The translations under genes were made by a program, and so were the position numbers. 42,787 nucleotides of DNA from CAZMNY01 sp964567745 (GTDB lineage Bacteria; Planctomycetota; Planctomycetia; Pirellulales; Pirellulaceae): positions 1 to 42,787 of the forward strand of contig CAZMNY010000057.1 in the NCBI GenBank assembly GCA_964567745.1, in the 5' to 3' direction. Shown here in pieces: positions 24,665 through 34,000 of this stretch (the stretch's first letter is position 1; each line of letters opens with the position of its first letter). The notes below the pieces were generated by a model that saw only the letters and a program-made list of their open reading frames with translations, was not told where the DNA came from and searched no databases.

Positions 24665-26512
24665 TCACTCCTGCTCAACGGTCAAGATCGTCTTCAGCTT
24701 GTCGACCGTAACTTTCTGTTGGTTTCCGTTGGGCCACTCGACTGTGAGCTCATCGATTGTTGTTGCTTCGCCCAATCCCAACGTGACCACCTGTTCTGAC
24801 TGTGAGAGATAGCCTCGAGTCGGCATGACGCGACGGCGCAGCGTATGTTCGCCAACGCGAGCCGTAACGATTGCGCCGATCGCATCGCGGTTACATTTCT
24901 TTCCAACGAGCTTGAGTCGAAGCCAATTCTTCGCCCTTAGCTTGTTTTCAAAAAGCCGAGGTGGTCCGGCGAGCGAAGTCAACAGAACATCGAGATCGCC
25001 GTCGCCATCGAGATCACCAAACGCCGCCCCTCGGCCAACAATCGGATTGGCAAAATCAGAGCCGACGAATTCGGCCGGCGCCTTGACGAACTCGGGGCCG
25101 CCGCGGCGAAGCCCCGTATTCCAAAAGAGTTGTGGAGGCTGCTCGTAATGCTGAGATCGCTGCACCTTGTTGATGTCCTCCTCCAAGTGTCCGTTCGAAC
25201 CGACCAAGTCCAATCGGCCGTCGAGGTCGTAGTCGAAAAAGCAGATGCCGAACGTTAGCTCCTTGCGCGTGGTCGGCCCAAGTCCGCTGGACGTCGCCAC
25301 GTCATTGAACAGCATTTCGCCCGATTCATCGACGTACAACGAGGTCGGCTCGTTCGCGAAGTTTCCGATCACGACTCCCAAATGCTCATTGTTGCGAAAG
25401 AAGGCGGCGTCCGTCCCCATTGCTCCAGTCGGCTTACCGGACCGATCGTCTGCAACGCCCGCGTCACCTCCCATCTCCTTAAACGTGCCGTCTTTTTGAT
25501 TGTGGAAAAGAAAATTGCCGACTGTGTCATTGGCCACAACCAGGTCCATCCAGCCATCTCGGTCCATGTCGACGGGCGATACGCCAAGGGCTTTGCCGAC
25601 GGGAACGTTGGTTGCCGCGTTTCGAACTTGCATACCGGCCGAGACGGAAACATCGGTGAATTTTCCACCGCCATCGTTGTGAAACAACATGATGAAAGCG
25701 CCATCAAACTGCTGGGGAGGCCCATACGCTCGCCCAACTCCGACGAGTTGGAAATTTTGAGAGAGATCGAGCTCTTTGTTCCACTGAACATAATTGCAGA
25801 CGACCAAGTCCAACTTGCCATCGTTGTCGTAATCGAACCACGCCGCGCTCGTGCTCCAATCACTCTTTCCGCCAGCAGTTTGCGACTGGGCTGTCTGATC
25901 GACAAACACGCCTTCGCGGTTTCGATAAAGTCGATTGGCACCGACGGCAGTGAGATACAAATCGACCCAGCCGTCGTTGTCAAAATCGCCAACGGCGCAA
26001 CCCATGCCATAGATCGACTCGGTCAGCCCAGCTTGCGATGTGACATTGGTGAATTTCCAGTTGCCGTCGTTCCGGTAGAGACCGGCCGGCGGCGGCGCGG
26101 CGGCGCCGTTGAGATCCCATTCCCAAACCGATGAGTTGATCAACAGAATATCCTGGTCGCCATCATTGTCGTAGTCGAAGATCGCGCAACCACCGCCCAT
26201 CGTTTCAGGCAGAAGCTTTTGGCCAGCGGCGCCATTCTCGTGAACGAAATCGATCCCAGCCTTTTCGGTCATATCCACAAGTAAGACCGTAGGCGGCGAC
26301 ACGGTAACTTCGCGGACCTCAGGTCGAACCAACTCGGAAGGTCCCGTGACCTCTGTCTCCTCCGGATTCCAGTTGAAATAGATGACGCCAATCACGGTCG
26401 AAGCAATGACGACAATAGCTAGCAACGACCAGCGAAAGGCAACGCCGATGATCGCATCATCGTGTTCCTCATCCACTTCGGCGGTCAAGGTTTCTTTTTG
26501 GCTCTCAGCCAT
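24665..26512 (-). CDS. Membrane-anchored FG-GAP/ASPIC-UnbV (CRTAC1-like) protein
   Basis: A 615-residue exported protein. A short cytoplasmic N-terminus is followed by one transmembrane helix (about residues 27-46). The rest is a predicted beta-propeller of FG-GAP/VCBS repeats with at least six calcium-type loops (DYDNDGDQD, DFDNDGWVD, DYDNDGKLD, DMDRDGWMD, DYDLDGRLD, DLDGDGDLD). The C-terminus is the ASPIC/UnbV domain (NWLRLKLVGKK...GAIVTARVG...VEWPNG, about 530-605). Family members occur next to TPR and cytochrome proteins in planctomycetes and Acidobacteria; a biochemical function is not established. Its ATG overlaps the stop of the upstream cytochrome gene by one base (TAATG), so both are made in step and may form one complex. 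Confidence 0.9.
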   Translation of the reverse strand: MAESQKETLTAEVDEEHDDAIIGVAFRWSLLAIVVIASTVIGVIYFNWNPEETEVTGPSELVRPEVREVTVSPPTVLLVDMTEKAGIDFVHENGAAGQKLLPETMGGGCAIFDYDNDGDQDILLINSSVWEWDLNGAAAPPPAGLYRNDGNWKFTNVTSQAGLTESIYGMGCAVGDFDNDGWVDLYLTAVGANRLYRNREGVFVDQTAQSQTAGGKSDWSTSAAWFDYDNDGKLDLVVCNYVQWNKELDLSQNFQLVGVGRAYGPPQQFDGAFIMLFHNDGGGKFTDVSVSAGMQVRNAATNVPVGKALGVSPVDMDRDGWMDLVVANDTVGNFLFHNQKDGTFKEMGGDAGVADDRSGKPTGAMGTDAAFFRNNEHLGVVIGNFANEPTSLYVDESGEMLFNDVATSSGLGPTTRKELTFGICFFDYDLDGRLDLVGSNGHLEEDINKVQRSQHYEQPPQLFWNTGLRRGGPEFVKAPAEFVGSDFANPIVGRGAAFGDLDGDGDLDVLLTSLAGPPRLFENKLRAKNWLRLKLVGKKCNRDAIGAIVTARVGEHTLRRRVMPTRGYLSQSEQVVTLGLGEATTIDELTVEWPNGNQQKVTVDKLKTILTVEQE

Positions 26513-29382
26513 TATTGATCTCCCCGGTTCGCGATAGATTCTTCGCCGCTTTGCTTGGCCGCCGCCTGCCCCGGCGCATCAACTCGATGCAAGTCGTAAA
26601 TCACGACAGGTTGTGAGGCGTGATTGGCCCATGGGTACTTGATGCGAGCCGCCGCGACGGCGCTATCACGCGCGTTTTCGTCGGGGCGGTAACGTCGGTG
26701 TAGGGCTCGGTGCCTCAGAGAATCCTCTTCTTGGCCCAACTGAGCGAACAACAAGTAAAGGTTGTGGTGGGCCGTGACGTTTTCGGAATCCAATTTAAGT
26801 GTCTTCTGAAACTGTTCCACAGCCAACTCGTAATACTGCCTGCGCGTTTCGGCGCTTTCGTCGCCTATCTGTTGTTTACCCAAATCGAACAGAGTTGAGC
26901 CAAGAAGGTTGATCACCTCGTAGTCATCCGAGAAATCGAATTTACGATCGACCATTTCTTGAGTTCGATCTTCAAGCACGCTTCTGAAATTGGCCTCCGC
27001 TTCGCGCAGATACCCTTGCTCGCGATTGACCACGCCGCTAATCCAAGCCAGCGTCCAAGGCGGCGCCGCCGGGGAATCATGTTGACTGGCCCGTTTGATC
27101 GCATCAACAGCGTCGTCGATCAAACCTTCTTTCTCGTAGACTCGAGCCAAGTTGAGCGGGCCATCGTAACGGCCCAGTTTTTCGACTTCTTGAAACGCTG
27201 CGGTCGCTTGACGCAATTCCGCTTTGTCTTTGAGCAGCATGCCGATGCCGTAGTCGTTCCATCGTTGCCACTGAGGAATATCTCGATCCTCATTTTGAAC
27301 TGCCGGCCCGCCTTCGATGGCGAACGTACACTTGTCCGACGCAATCACCGTAATCGGCAATGGATTGTTGTACGGCTCGCCCGGCTTCTCGCCACGTAAG
27401 GGTTTGTCGCCGTCTTTCGCCGTGCGGATCACGAAGTCCATGTACTCTTTGTCGAACTTTCGATAGTTCAGCTTGACCTCGACCGTTAATGGCTCCTTCA
27501 GATCTTGCGGCACCGTGAACCCGTAGTGGAGCGACGAACCGGCTCCCGGAGGAATCTGGTGGTTGTAGAGTGGGACAAAGATGTCTGCAGCATTCCGCTC
27601 GGCAATCCGATTGCCTTCTTTGTCCAACATGAAGACGTTCACATAGTGAGCCCAGCGATCGACCTCACGATGCTCGTCGAGAGCGCCGCTAACGCCGAGA
27701 ACTCGATCACCCGAACTCAATTTGACCTCGACCCAGACTTCGTTCGAATCCACAGTCCCTTGGGTGAACAGGTGCCCCAACGTCAACGTGCGGATCACAG
27801 TCTCCAACAAGTAATTCTTGCCGGGAACGAGCACGGGCGACAGGGGACGAATCGGCGCATGTAGCTTGCCCGTTATGCTTCCCTCTTCACGCAGACCAAA
27901 AATGTCAATGCGAGCGCAATCGATGAGTATTTTCTGTTGCACTTCAACGGCCTTACCGGCGTTGCGAAGCCATGGAACTGCCGTATTACCGCCTGGGAAT
28001 AAGTGATCATGCACGCTTGGCGCCGACCCAGCATAAGAGCGGGCCGAAAAATCATCCGATTCCTTCAACGGCATATGGCAGCGATTGCAGTTTAGATCCG
28101 CCACTTTGGGGTAGTAAAAACTCCGTGCGCCTCGCCCCGATACGCCGCTTAACAAATAGTTGTCGTAGTGATTCTGTCCTCGCAAGAATTCCTTATAACC
28201 CGTCAACTCCTTGGGCAGCTGCACTTTGTGGCAGGTCGCGCACAGTTCCGGCGTCTTATGAAGCGGCTTGAGAAACGTCTTCTTGTGGAATGAGGGTTTT
28301 GATTTCAGCAACGTCTGATTGACCCATTGCAAGATCGAGTTGTCCGAATAAGTAAACGGATAATGCATTGGCTCTTCTATGGTGTAGTCGCCGTTGCCTC
28401 GAGTGCTGTTGATGTGCGTTATCGCGTGGCAGACAGAACAGGTGATCCCGGCGTGCGCAGTGGGATCATTGATGTCGTCATAGGTTGGTTCATCAAACTT
28501 GCCGGCAAAGAATGGAACCGGGTCGTGACAACCCGCGCACCAGCGGGACGCACGCACGTCTCCGTCGCGCTTTAGCAAAACGTCTCTCGCCGCCCGGACG
28601 CTCGCGAGATAGGCGGGATTGTTAAATGAACTTGAGTGGTGTGCGCTATGAAACCAATCGTTATAGACGTCCTCATGGCACTCCTTGCAGTACTCGTCGA
28701 GCATGAGCGCTTTGGCCGGAATGAAGTCGCCGGTGGAGGTGCGAGAGAGCGACGGCAGGAAGTACTTGTCGCCGTCAGGAGAACCAACCGCGTTCCACTT
28801 TCGAGGGTCCTGCGATTGCAGAAAAATCATCACCACGACCACAGCTCCAACAGCGGACGCGAATGTCAGCCCTTGGCGCCACTTGATTCGAGGACCGACG
28901 AGACGATGCAGCCAATACAACCAAACCGCGATCAACGGGCACGCCACATGGCACCAATAAACGATGCTGCGGCCAAGCGGGTTTTTGAGGTCGAGCCCGC
29001 CGACTCGCATGAGTAGGACTCCACTGAGCAGCACGAGAATGCAGATCGCAAACAGACCGTAGCCAATCCACACGGCTCGGCGATTTCTTCGGTTGTACGA
29101 CGCCATCATGTGGGTGACGCCAAATACAAGGAACGGAGTGATCAGCAGCAAGCCAAGCACGAGATGCACTAGAAACATGTATTGATAGAAATAGTCCTGA
29201 TACACTTGGCCCGAAAACCACTCAAGCGCCGTGACGCCAGATAGGTAGACAGAATTGGCACCGAGCAGCCCGATCATGGCGAACACGACGCAAAGGAGTT
29301 TGCGCATCCTGGGGCTAATCGAACGTGCCGCCCGCGCCCGTTGTGGCTGAGCCGGAACGGCTCCAGATGAGGATGAAGACAT
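26512..29382 (-). CDS. Membrane multihaem cytochrome with TPR tail
   Basis: A 956-residue fusion protein. The N-terminal ~190 residues contain five predicted transmembrane helices with histidines in or at the ends of helices (H73, H91, H145, H159), a layout that could hold b-type haem. The exported part has five c-type haem sites: CKECH (232), CAGCH, CSVCH, CATCH and CNRCH, spread over ~220 residues with extra histidines nearby as possible axial ligands; this region resembles cytochrome c554/multihaem families. A beta-rich middle domain follows. The last ~230 residues look like TPR repeats (e.g. GPLNLARVYEKEGLIDDAVDA). I chose the ATG at 29382, with GAGAG upstream. The gene is coupled to the FG-GAP gene. 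A role in electron transfer across or outside the inner membrane is inferred. Confidence 0.85.
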   Translation of the reverse strand: MSSSSSGAVPAQPQRARAARSISPRMRKLLCVVFAMIGLLGANSVYLSGVTALEWFSGQVYQDYFYQYMFLVHLVLGLLLITPFLVFGVTHMMASYNRRNRRAVWIGYGLFAICILVLLSGVLLMRVGGLDLKNPLGRSIVYWCHVACPLIAVWLYWLHRLVGPRIKWRQGLTFASAVGAVVVVMIFLQSQDPRKWNAVGSPDGDKYFLPSLSRTSTGDFIPAKALMLDEYCKECHEDVYNDWFHSAHHSSSFNNPAYLASVRAARDVLLKRDGDVRASRWCAGCHDPVPFFAGKFDEPTYDDINDPTAHAGITCSVCHAITHINSTRGNGDYTIEEPMHYPFTYSDNSILQWVNQTLLKSKPSFHKKTFLKPLHKTPELCATCHKVQLPKELTGYKEFLRGQNHYDNYLLSGVSGRGARSFYYPKVADLNCNRCHMPLKESDDFSARSYAGSAPSVHDHLFPGGNTAVPWLRNAGKAVEVQQKILIDCARIDIFGLREEGSITGKLHAPIRPLSPVLVPGKNYLLETVIRTLTLGHLFTQGTVDSNEVWVEVKLSSGDRVLGVSGALDEHREVDRWAHYVNVFMLDKEGNRIAERNAADIFVPLYNHQIPPGAGSSLHYGFTVPQDLKEPLTVEVKLNYRKFDKEYMDFVIRTAKDGDKPLRGEKPGEPYNNPLPITVIASDKCTFAIEGGPAVQNEDRDIPQWQRWNDYGIGMLLKDKAELRQATAAFQEVEKLGRYDGPLNLARVYEKEGLIDDAVDAIKRASQHDSPAAPPWTLAWISGVVNREQGYLREAEANFRSVLEDRTQEMVDRKFDFSDDYEVINLLGSTLFDLGKQQIGDESAETRRQYYELAVEQFQKTLKLDSENVTAHHNLYLLFAQLGQEEDSLRHRALHRRYRPDENARDSAVAAARIKYPWANHASQPVVIYDLHRVDAPGQAAAKQSGEESIANRGDQ

Positions 29383-29508
29383 GAATGATCTCTCGTTGCA
29401 AGCACCGTCAAGAAAGCGCAAAAACAAAAGTTCGCGCACAGCGATACATTGCTTCGTTTAGAAGAATCGAACGGCGGCCCGCTCTTCAGCAAGCCGCGAC
29501 GATAGAGA

Positions 29509-29988
29509 TTATCGACGTGGCGGACGCTGAACGCGTTGAGGAAACCCAACGCGCGTCGTCGCCAGCCATACAACGGAAATTCTTCCTCGGCGAATTTCAT
29601 TTGCCTCATGCGAGCAAGACAACTTCGCCATCGTTTCGAGCGGTAACGGCTCGAGCAGCACGGGAACTGGCCGGTCTGAATTCTGAGATCCGCGGCTGCA
29701 TAATGGCCCTTGGCAAGGGATCGATGTCGGCGGAGCTTGACGATGCTCGGAAACGTAATTCCGTCGATCGTGAGTCGAGGTCAAACTCGCTCCTGATCTC
29801 AACAAGAAGGTTAAGGAGTTCAAGACGTCCATGTCCTCATTAATTGCGTGCTCAGAGTCGCGCATCGGAGTTCCAATGACAACATAGTCCCCGCAACTTG
29901 CGTACGCTTGGGTCGGCGCGACCGCCAGCATGTGGCCGAAGAAAAACGCGCCAAGGACGCAAGCCGGGCTAAGCGTACGGAAAAACAT
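29509..29988 (-). CDS. Small secreted planctomycete protein with PCQGPLC motif
   Basis: A 159-residue predicted secreted protein. The signal peptide (MFFRTLSPACVLGAFFFGHM) ends near TQAYA-SCGDYV. The mature start ASCGDYVVIG, then a proline-flanked PCQGPLCSRG motif, and a C-terminus of alternating hydrophobic and arginine residues ending PPRR match a small protein type I recall from planctomycete genomes; no function is known. The cysteine in SCGDY and two in PCQGPLC suggest a disulfide or metal site. Start ATG at 29988 is chosen from the signal peptide; the frame is open further upstream. A sigma-70-like promoter lies about 70 bases before it. It sits between the cytochrome and SDR genes. Confidence 0.65.
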   Translation of the reverse strand: MFFRTLSPACVLGAFFFGHMLAVAPTQAYASCGDYVVIGTPMRDSEHAINEDMDVLNSLTFLLRSGASLTSTHDRRNYVSEHRQAPPTSIPCQGPLCSRGSQNSDRPVPVLLEPLPLETMAKLSCSHEANEIRRGRISVVWLATTRVGFPQRVQRPPRR

Positions 29989-30057
29989 GGACTCGATACG
30001 TTGGCAGAGAAGACTTGGTTCGGCAATGGACGAGTGTACAGCCGGATTGTGACTTCC

Positions 30058-30086
30058 AGCATAGACCGCCTTGCAAAATTCGTCAA
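30058..30086 (-). promoter_or_regulatory. Probable sigma-70 promoter of the small secreted protein gene
   Basis: On the minus strand TTGACG (30086-30081) and TATGCT (30063-30058) are separated by exactly 17 bases. They match consensus at 5/6 and 4/6. Transcription would start near 30052, about 64 bases before the ATG at 29988. Confidence 0.45.
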
Positions 30087-30219
30087 ACAACACGATTCAC
30101 GGATTCGCCCGTCTCCTTTAGTTTGAGCTGGGCACCGACGAAGGATGGCAAGCGTCAGGCCGACGCGCTACACTGTTTGCCTAGATTTCGGATTCACTTT
30201 GGTAAGAGGACGACGACGA

Positions 30220-30993
30220 ATGGACCTCGGTTTTCATGAGAAGGTTGCGATTGTCACAGGCGGCTCAAAGGGCATTGGCGCGTCGATTGTGCGAGGCCTA
30301 ATCGAAGAAGGCGCCCTGGTCGTCAATGCCAATCGACCGGGCGCGGAAGGCGATGAACTGGCGCAGCAATTCCCCGACCAAATTGAGTTCGTTCAAACGG
30401 ATCTATGCGATCAAGACTCTTGCTCGACTATCGTAAAGGCAGCACTAAACCGATTTGGCCGTATTGATGTCGTCGTGAACAACGCGGGCGTCAACGACTC
30501 GGTTGGGCTCGACGCGGAAATCGGCGACTTCGAAGAATCACTGAGACGAAACTTGCTGCACGTCTACGACCTTGTTCGGCTAAGCCTTGAGCAACTCAAG
30601 ATGCACCGAGGCAGCATTGTCAACATTGGCTCCAAAGTCGCCACAACAGGGCAGGGCGGAACGTCAGGCTACGCGGCCGCGAAAGGCGCCATGTGCGGCT
30701 TGACCCGGGAATGGGCCGTCGATCTGGCACCGCATGGTGTCCGAGCTAATGCTGTCATTCCAGCCGAAGTTTGGACGCCGCTTTACGAAAAGTGGCTTGC
30801 GAGCGTCAACGATCCAGACACGACCAGGGGGGCGATCGAAAAGACGATTCCTCTCGGTCAAAGATTCACCACCTCGCGCGAACTGGCCGACATGGTCATT
30901 TTTTTGGCATCGGATCGGTCGAGTCATACAACGGGCCAAATCATCTATGTCGATGGCGGCTACACCCATCTCGACCGAAAGTGCACTAGCTAA
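30220..30993 (+). CDS. Short-chain dehydrogenase/reductase, L-fucose dehydrogenase-like
   Basis: A 257-residue classical SDR, an NAD(P)-dependent oxidoreductase. The cofactor motif is TGGSKGIG (about residues 13-20). NNAG follows at about 88, and the catalytic Ser-Tyr-Lys is in NIGSKVA and GYAAAKGA. The C-terminal IIYVDGGYTHLDR is typical. The opening MDLGFHEKVAIVTGG resembles the L-fucose dehydrogenase group, and fucose breakdown is frequent in planctomycetes, but the substrate is a guess. The ATG at 30220 has AGAGGA upstream and fits the family start; an extension to 30145 does not. It stands alone on the plus strand between minus-strand genes. Confidence 0.85.
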   Translation: MDLGFHEKVAIVTGGSKGIGASIVRGLIEEGALVVNANRPGAEGDELAQQFPDQIEFVQTDLCDQDSCSTIVKAALNRFGRIDVVVNNAGVNDSVGLDAEIGDFEESLRRNLLHVYDLVRLSLEQLKMHRGSIVNIGSKVATTGQGGTSGYAAAKGAMCGLTREWAVDLAPHGVRANAVIPAEVWTPLYEKWLASVNDPDTTRGAIEKTIPLGQRFTTSRELADMVIFLASDRSSHTTGQIIYVDGGYTHLDRKCTS

Positions 30994-31096
30994 CGACATT
31001 TCGTTCGGTCGCCACAGTCTCCGCGGACTTGGAGGTCGACGTGCTGGGGCGAGCATAGCGCCGCTGGGCAACCTGGCAGGAACGACAAGACCGCTC

Positions 31097-34000
31097 TTAG
31101 TTGGCCAACCGCCGCCAGAATCGGGCCATATTCTGTTGTCGTGTTTGAAACTCGTTGAGATACCGCTCGTACTCGGCGCCTTGCGGACCATCTTCACGGT
31201 CGTACGGATAGACCGTCATCGCCCGGTAGGGGAGCGGACCTGTGCTTTGCCCGTGGACCGTATTCAGGTCCGCATCCTTGTCGAATCCAACACAATGAAG
31301 CATGAAATCTCGCTTCCAACCTGGTCGAACAGGTTCCACTGGCACCACGAATTGGACTGTCATTTCATCGCCCGCGCCGAGCACCACCATTTGATCATCC
31401 GATGAGGTAAGCAAGGACCGCACAGCGCCGTACCGCGTAAACTTGCCTTGAACGGGAGGCCAAACGGGATGGGTGGTCAAGAATTCGTAGTCATACCGAT
31501 ACGGCGCGTTGTGGGGCTGCGAGATTCGTTGGGAGAATCCACGATAGTGTAGGTCAGCGGAATGAACCGGCATCGACGTCGTTTCAAACTCGGCATCTTT
31601 CTCGTCCACCGTGAAGAACGCGTTGTCCCAGTAAACCTCTGCGGTTGATTCGATGCGGACCCGAAAATCATCGCTGAGAAATGACTGAGACAGGTCGACT
31701 ACGATCGTCTTCGTTTTTCCGCCTGGGAACCCCATGAACGGCTGAGTCCGCTGCCACTTTCCTGCAGCGTCAGGAACCCAGACCGAAGGAAACTCGGGAG
31801 CATCCACGTGATCGTTTTGGGAAAAAGCAACGTTGAGCGACGTGTCCGTGGGGCGCAGCCAACCTCGCAAAAACAACTTCACATTCGTCGGCTGCTTCAG
31901 GTCGCCCAGGTCGAGTTCAATGTAATGGCGAGTGGTGCGACCTTGATAGATTTTGCGATCGAATGCCTTTACGAATCGATCATCTGCTTTGAGAAGAGTC
32001 GGAAGAATATTTCGTCCGCGTTGGTCTCGCGCCGACACTGGATGGCGTCGATTCTGTACCGTATGGATCTTGAACTTGGCAATCGCGGGAGGGCCAACTT
32101 TCTCATTTGAAAAGACGTCGACATCCGCCGGGTGATCGACGGCGATCAAGTTGAGTTCATCAAAGTAGGCAATTTCCCAAAGTTCTTCGGTCAGCTGAAT
32201 GGAATACATTCCATCCTTTGCCTTTAGTTTTTCGCCAGGGATCTTCAGGTATTCCCACGGTCGCGTCGGTGCCAGCACGCCTTCGGCAACCTGCATCCCA
32301 AGCGGAGCGGCCCAGAGACAGTCGGTGTGAAAAACGTACTGCTCGCCATCCCATGTGTAGAGGTATGGGCATGACCCCTTGAGGATCATTGGCTCGCAAA
32401 GCATGACATCGCCTTGCGGTTCGATGATGTCCTGCGGCATACCATTCGTCCAAATGATTCGCGCCAGCGATGCGGACTCTGCGTTTCCGATGCCGAAATG
32501 AGCCACTTGTGAATCGACCACATGTGCTTGGTATCTGGCGTCTGAACGGAGCTCAATCAACGAGCCGACGCCCGAGTAGTTTGCGCGACCGTGATTGTCT
32601 TCTTGCCCGCGAGCACGAATCGCGACCCAGTGATTCTTGTTGCCGCCCTCGTTCGCGAATATGGCAACGCCTCCGCTCGATGCAATCGCCAGATCCAAAT
32701 CGCCGTCGCCATCGACGTCCGCGGCGGCGACTTCGCGGAGTCCGCTGAAATTGTCTCCTTCCTTGACTATCGTCTCCGCCTCGGCAAAGTCTCCATTTCC
32801 CAGGCCTCGATGCAATCGAACGGTGTGGTCGTTCCAACTGACCAGATCGATCGCGCCGTCGTTGTCGAAGTCAAGCGAGCGGACACCGGTTGACGGCGCG
32901 CTGTCGATTTGCATTTCGCGCAGAAACTGGTTCCGTCCGGCGACTGCGGTCGTTGTTAGCACCACCTTGACCCCGTCTGGTCCTGCGCAGGCCGCATCCC
33001 AGGAAACATTACCGTCAGCTTCAATAGGTATGATCGAGTTGACGTTTCCCATTGCCGACCAGGTCTCACCCAGCGGAGTCCAGGCGAATCTCGCATGCCG
33101 GAGGTTCACGAGTACGCCTTTGGTCTTCCCATCTGGGCTGGCGAGCAACAAGTCGACGTCGACGTCGCGGTCCCAGTCGACGGCGCGAATCGATGTAAAC
33201 TCGACGTCAGCGGGAGGAAGCGTCGACCATTCATCTAGCCGATAGTACTGCATGATTGCCGCGCCTTGGCTCGACCAAATCGAGACGCCGTTCTTGCCCG
33301 CAACGACAATATCGAGGTCAGCGTCGTGGTCGATGTCGACAAACGCGGCAGCCGTCGCCTTTCCAATTGTTGACCATTCCGCATCGTTTTGTGCGACTTG
33401 CTTCAGGCTTCGAGTTCCTGAATTTGGATCCAATACATTTCTCCAGAGTTCCACTCCGGAATCGCCATAGATCGCAATGTCGACGTCGGCATCGTAACAG
33501 CCGGGCGAATCGGCCTCGTCGCGGTGGCTCGACGGTGCTTTCATTGCCGATGGCGGGGCAGGGCGGGTGGCTCCCGCGTTCTCGGCGTCAGACGCGTCGG
33601 CCCCTTTGTCGTCCGCGTCCAAGTCGGCAATAAGTAGGCCAACGGCGCCGGGATGCGTTGGCGTCGTCAGCAGTGTTCGCCATTGCGTAGCCGATTCCCG
33701 CTTTAAAACGGTAAGCGAAGATGGGGTGAGCACGATCAATTCCATTTCGCCATCGAGAGTGAAATCCACAATGGCCGTGTCGACGACGGGTCCCTTCGAC
33801 TCTGCTCTCAAAGCAAGTTCGCGCCAGGTGACTTCGACGGCCGAAAGCGATTCTTCAACATCGCCGGTCGCGACGATGTTCGAACTGAATTGATAGTCGA
33901 CAAATTCCAGCGCATGCGGCGAAGCCATTCCGAGATCCCGTTTGACGACCTCTTGCGACTTGATGCGGTTATTCAACTCATTGACGCCGCGGCGCACGCT

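Noticed and set aside
25382..26134. 250-codon plus-strand open frame inside the FG-GAP gene
   Set aside because: Antisense to the repeated Asp/Asn/Gly codons of the propeller; no independent signal.
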